A stretch of DNA of 64,000 bases, taken from assembly GCF_004339665.1 (NCBI RefSeq), contig NZ_SMMU01000002.1:1-64000 (forward strand), in the 5' to 3' direction. This document shows positions 62,309 to 64,000 of this stretch, piece by piece; within the stretch, counting starts at the first letter, position 1; every line of letters begins with the position of its first letter. The position numbers and the translations under genes were made by a program. Source of the DNA: Azotobacter chroococcum (GTDB taxonomy: Bacteria; Pseudomonadota; Gammaproteobacteria; Pseudomonadales; Pseudomonadaceae). Under the pieces are notes generated by a model. That model was not told where the DNA came from. It was given only the letters and a program-made list of their open reading frames with translations, and did not search any database.

Positions 62309-64000
62309 TCAGTCGAGCATGTCGCTGAAGCGCTCATCCTTCTTGAAGCGGATCGCCTGGCTGAAGCCGGGCAGCTTGATCCCTTCCTCGCTCAGTTCGA
62401 TGGCGTGGTCGTCGATCATGTCCTGGCCGAAGTTGTAGAGGATGTCGAAGCGCCCCTGCAGGGCCTGCTCGTCGTAGCGGCGGGCGGCCTCGCGGGTGGT
62501 TTCGCGGCGTGCGCAGTAGTCGGCGAAGGCGGCCTCGCCATGGCGCTTGCGCAGCATCTTCTCGGTGATCCGCGGCGACAGCAGCACGCCGGTGGCGTTG
62601 TTGCCGCCGAAGCCCTTGGAGTTGATGAAGCAGACGTCCAGATCGTCGCGATGCACGTCGCGCGTGGACAGGCGCAGATGCTTGTCATGGACATCGTCGG
62701 CAAAGCGGTCGACGGTCTTGATGCCCGGCAGCAGGCCGTACTTGAAGGTACCGAGGGCGGAAATCAGCTGGTCGCCGCTGGCGGTGGCCAGGGAGTGGCC
62801 GACATAGGCTTTGACCGCGGCGACCGGCCAGTCGGCGATGCCGAAGGCCCCGGCGACGCGGTCCAGCAGCTCCGACTCGGTGACGCGGTTGGCCGGCGTA
62901 CTGGAGCCGTGGGCATGGACGAAGCTGCGCTGGCGCACGCCCTCCTCGCCGACCAGTTGTATCGCGCTGGCCACCGCCTTGGCCAGGGTCAGGTAGTTGC
63001 CCGGGCCGGGGGCGGAGATGGACTTCTTGAAGCCGTCGGCGTTGACGAACACGTCCGGCGCCGCGCCGTGGATATCGGCGCCCAGCTCCAGGGCCAGGGC
63101 ATCGTCCATCAGCACCACGTACTGCGCCGCCTCGGCCAGGGTGAACCCGCAGTTGGCGCCGAAGGGCCGGCTGGCGCGGCGGAAATCCACCTCGTCGCGG
63201 CCTTCGATATGGCGCAGGCCTTCCTCGGTGGCCAGGGCGCCCATGGCCGCATAGCCCTCGACGATCTCCGGGGTGATGGGCGCCTCGGCGTTGCCGACGA
63301 TGACCACCCGCGCCTGGCCGGAGGTAATGACGTCGATACCCTTCTGCAGGTTGTAGAGGAAGGTGGCGCAGGCGCCGGTGATGCTGCCGGTGATGCCGAC
63401 GCTGCCCAGCACATAGGCGTTGATGAAGTCGGTGGGCATGCTGTTGAAGCCCAGCGGCAGCTGCTTGGCGGAGACGCGGTGACCCTTCAGGCGCGACTGC
63501 AGCAGGCCGCCGTAGCCGTTATCGTCGAGCTGGCTCATGATGCTGCTGGAGAACACCGCCACCTCGTCGGGCTGCACGTGGTCGAGAATGGTCTGCCAGT
63601 CGATGCCGATGGAGCGCAGCGCGTCGGTGGCGGCCACCACCGACAGCTGCAGGCCGCGCGGGTGGAAGCGCGAGTTGTAGAGTTCCCCCGGCTCGAAGCC
63701 GGTGGGCAGCTGGCCGGCGGACTTCACCGGCAGCTCGCGGTAGCTGTCGACCTTGAATTCGCAGCTGCCGTGGATGGTCACCCGTACCTGGTTACCTTCG
63801 AGGGGCTCGACGCTCCAGCTGGCCGGCAGTGGCTCCGGTAACTGCTTGGTGCTGGTGGTGAAGTGCAGCGGCTCGCCTTCCCCGGACAGCGTCAGGCTCT
63901 TCTGCCAGTGGGCGGCGTCGACGTCGAAGTACTGCTTCTCGATGCGCCGGATCAGGGTGGAGGCGAGGATCTGCTCGCCGTGGCGGCGTTCGATCTCGGC
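62309..64000 (-). CDS. fabY: FabY-like beta-ketoacyl-ACP synthase (N-terminus beyond window)
   Basis: At least 563 residues of an open frame that has no start before base 64000. P. aeruginosa FabY (PA5174), about 634 residues by recollection, lies next to cysQ-nudE-yrfG and starts fatty-acid synthesis from acetyl-CoA and malonyl-ACP. The nucleophile is in GSITGACATFLYN, and the histidines are in HAHGSSTPANRVTE and YVGHSLATASGDQ; KGFGGNNATGV closes the fold. An internal GTG at 63781 is not the start because the frame and FabY-like sequence continue upstream (AEIERRHGEQILASTLIRR). Confidence 0.88.
   Translation of the reverse strand, partial: AEIERRHGEQILASTLIRRIEKQYFDVDAAHWQKSLTLSGEGEPLHFTTSTKQLPEPLPASWSVEPLEGNQVRVTIHGSCEFKVDSYRELPVKSAGQLPTGFEPGELYNSRFHPRGLQLSVVAATDALRSIGIDWQTILDHVQPDEVAVFSSSIMSQLDDNGYGGLLQSRLKGHRVSAKQLPLGFNSMPTDFINAYVLGSVGITGSITGACATFLYNLQKGIDVITSGQARVVIVGNAEAPITPEIVEGYAAMGALATEEGLRHIEGRDEVDFRRASRPFGANCGFTLAEAAQYVVLMDDALALELGADIHGAAPDVFVNADGFKKSISAPGPGNYLTLAKAVASAIQLVGEEGVRQRSFVHAHGSSTPANRVTESELLDRVAGAFGIADWPVAAVKAYVGHSLATASGDQLISALGTFKYGLLPGIKTVDRFADDVHDKHLRLSTRDVHRDDLDVCFINSKGFGGNNATGVLLSPRITEKMLRKRHGEAAFADYCARRETTREAARRYDEQALQGRFDILYNFGQDMIDDHAIELSEEGIKLPGFSQAIRFKKDERFSDMLD

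Noticed and set aside
62309-63781. GTG at 63781 as the start of the FabY-like gene
   Set aside because: The frame continues open to the window edge with FabY-like sequence, so the start is outside the window.
1-64000. CRISPR arrays, tRNA or rRNA genes, insertion-sequence transposases, phage integrases
   Set aside because: None recognised by eye. The only regular direct repeats are the coding repeats of the adhesin. A tRNAscan or ISfinder run would be decisive.

Overview
The window reads as a chromosomal segment of a high-GC gammaproteobacterium of the family Pseudomonadaceae (Pseudomonas, Stutzerimonas or Azotobacter type). The evidence is the backbone order ompR-envZ / rimK-rimB / hslR ... 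hslO-pckA ... yrfG / nudE-cysQ / fabY-like synthase, which I recall as the order around PA5200-PA5192 and PA5177-PA5174 of P. aeruginosa. No rRNA, tRNA, CRISPR array, transposase or integrase was seen.

Region 1 (1-7.6 kb) is a LapA-type giant adhesin on the minus strand. It is cut by the left edge but has its N-terminal retention module, a TAAG LapG-type cleavage site and 303-bp tandem repeats. Divergent from it is its type I secretion system (TolC-like, ABC transporter, HlyD-like). A near-consensus FleQ box lies between them. Region 2 (8.0-22.0 kb) is a complete one-direction bcsE-F-G-R-Q-A-B-Z-C operon for c-di-GMP-controlled, phosphoethanolamine-modified cellulose. Region 3 (22.1-26.4 kb) holds ompR-envZ, with two hairpins between the genes, then an inverted-repeat element, rimK-rimB (minus) and hslR (plus).

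Region 4 (26.4-45.8 kb) is an exopolysaccharide locus placed between hslR and hslO. Read from its probable promoter near 45.85 kb on the minus strand it encodes UDP-glucose dehydrogenase, a UDP-uronate epimerase, an initiating phosphoglycosyl transferase, a CpsD-like P-loop protein, Wza, a Wzz-like protein, GT4, Wzy, two GT2 enzymes, a NodB deacetylase, a Wzx-like flippase, a secreted glycoside hydrolase, and a GNAT. Flanking genes are a divergent pair of FemAB/BioF2-type acyltransferases and a ChbG/YdjC-type deacetylase. I infer a uronic-acid-containing, acyl-modified Wzx/Wzy polymer. Its structure cannot be read from the genes.

Region 5 (46.2-48.9 kb) is hslO and pckA. Region 6 (49.1-57.6 kb) is a decayed accessory segment with less GC-biased sequence: a TauE/SafE fragment, a DUF2790 gene, an aldehyde dehydrogenase fragment, a FabF-like ketosynthase, an RND pump with its membrane fusion protein and TetR regulator, and a divergent outer-membrane factor broken by deletion and frameshifts. 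Region 7 (57.8-64 kb) is backbone again: cardiolipin synthase, a glycine-zipper protein with an Asp/His-rich tail, yrfG, nudE, cysQ and a FabY-like synthase cut by the right edge.

Taken together, about 45 kb is almost entirely surface and biofilm functions: adhesin and its secretion, cellulose, an envelope-stress two-component system and a second polysaccharide. All coordinates come from reading the sequence. Family names rest on motif recognition, not on searches.
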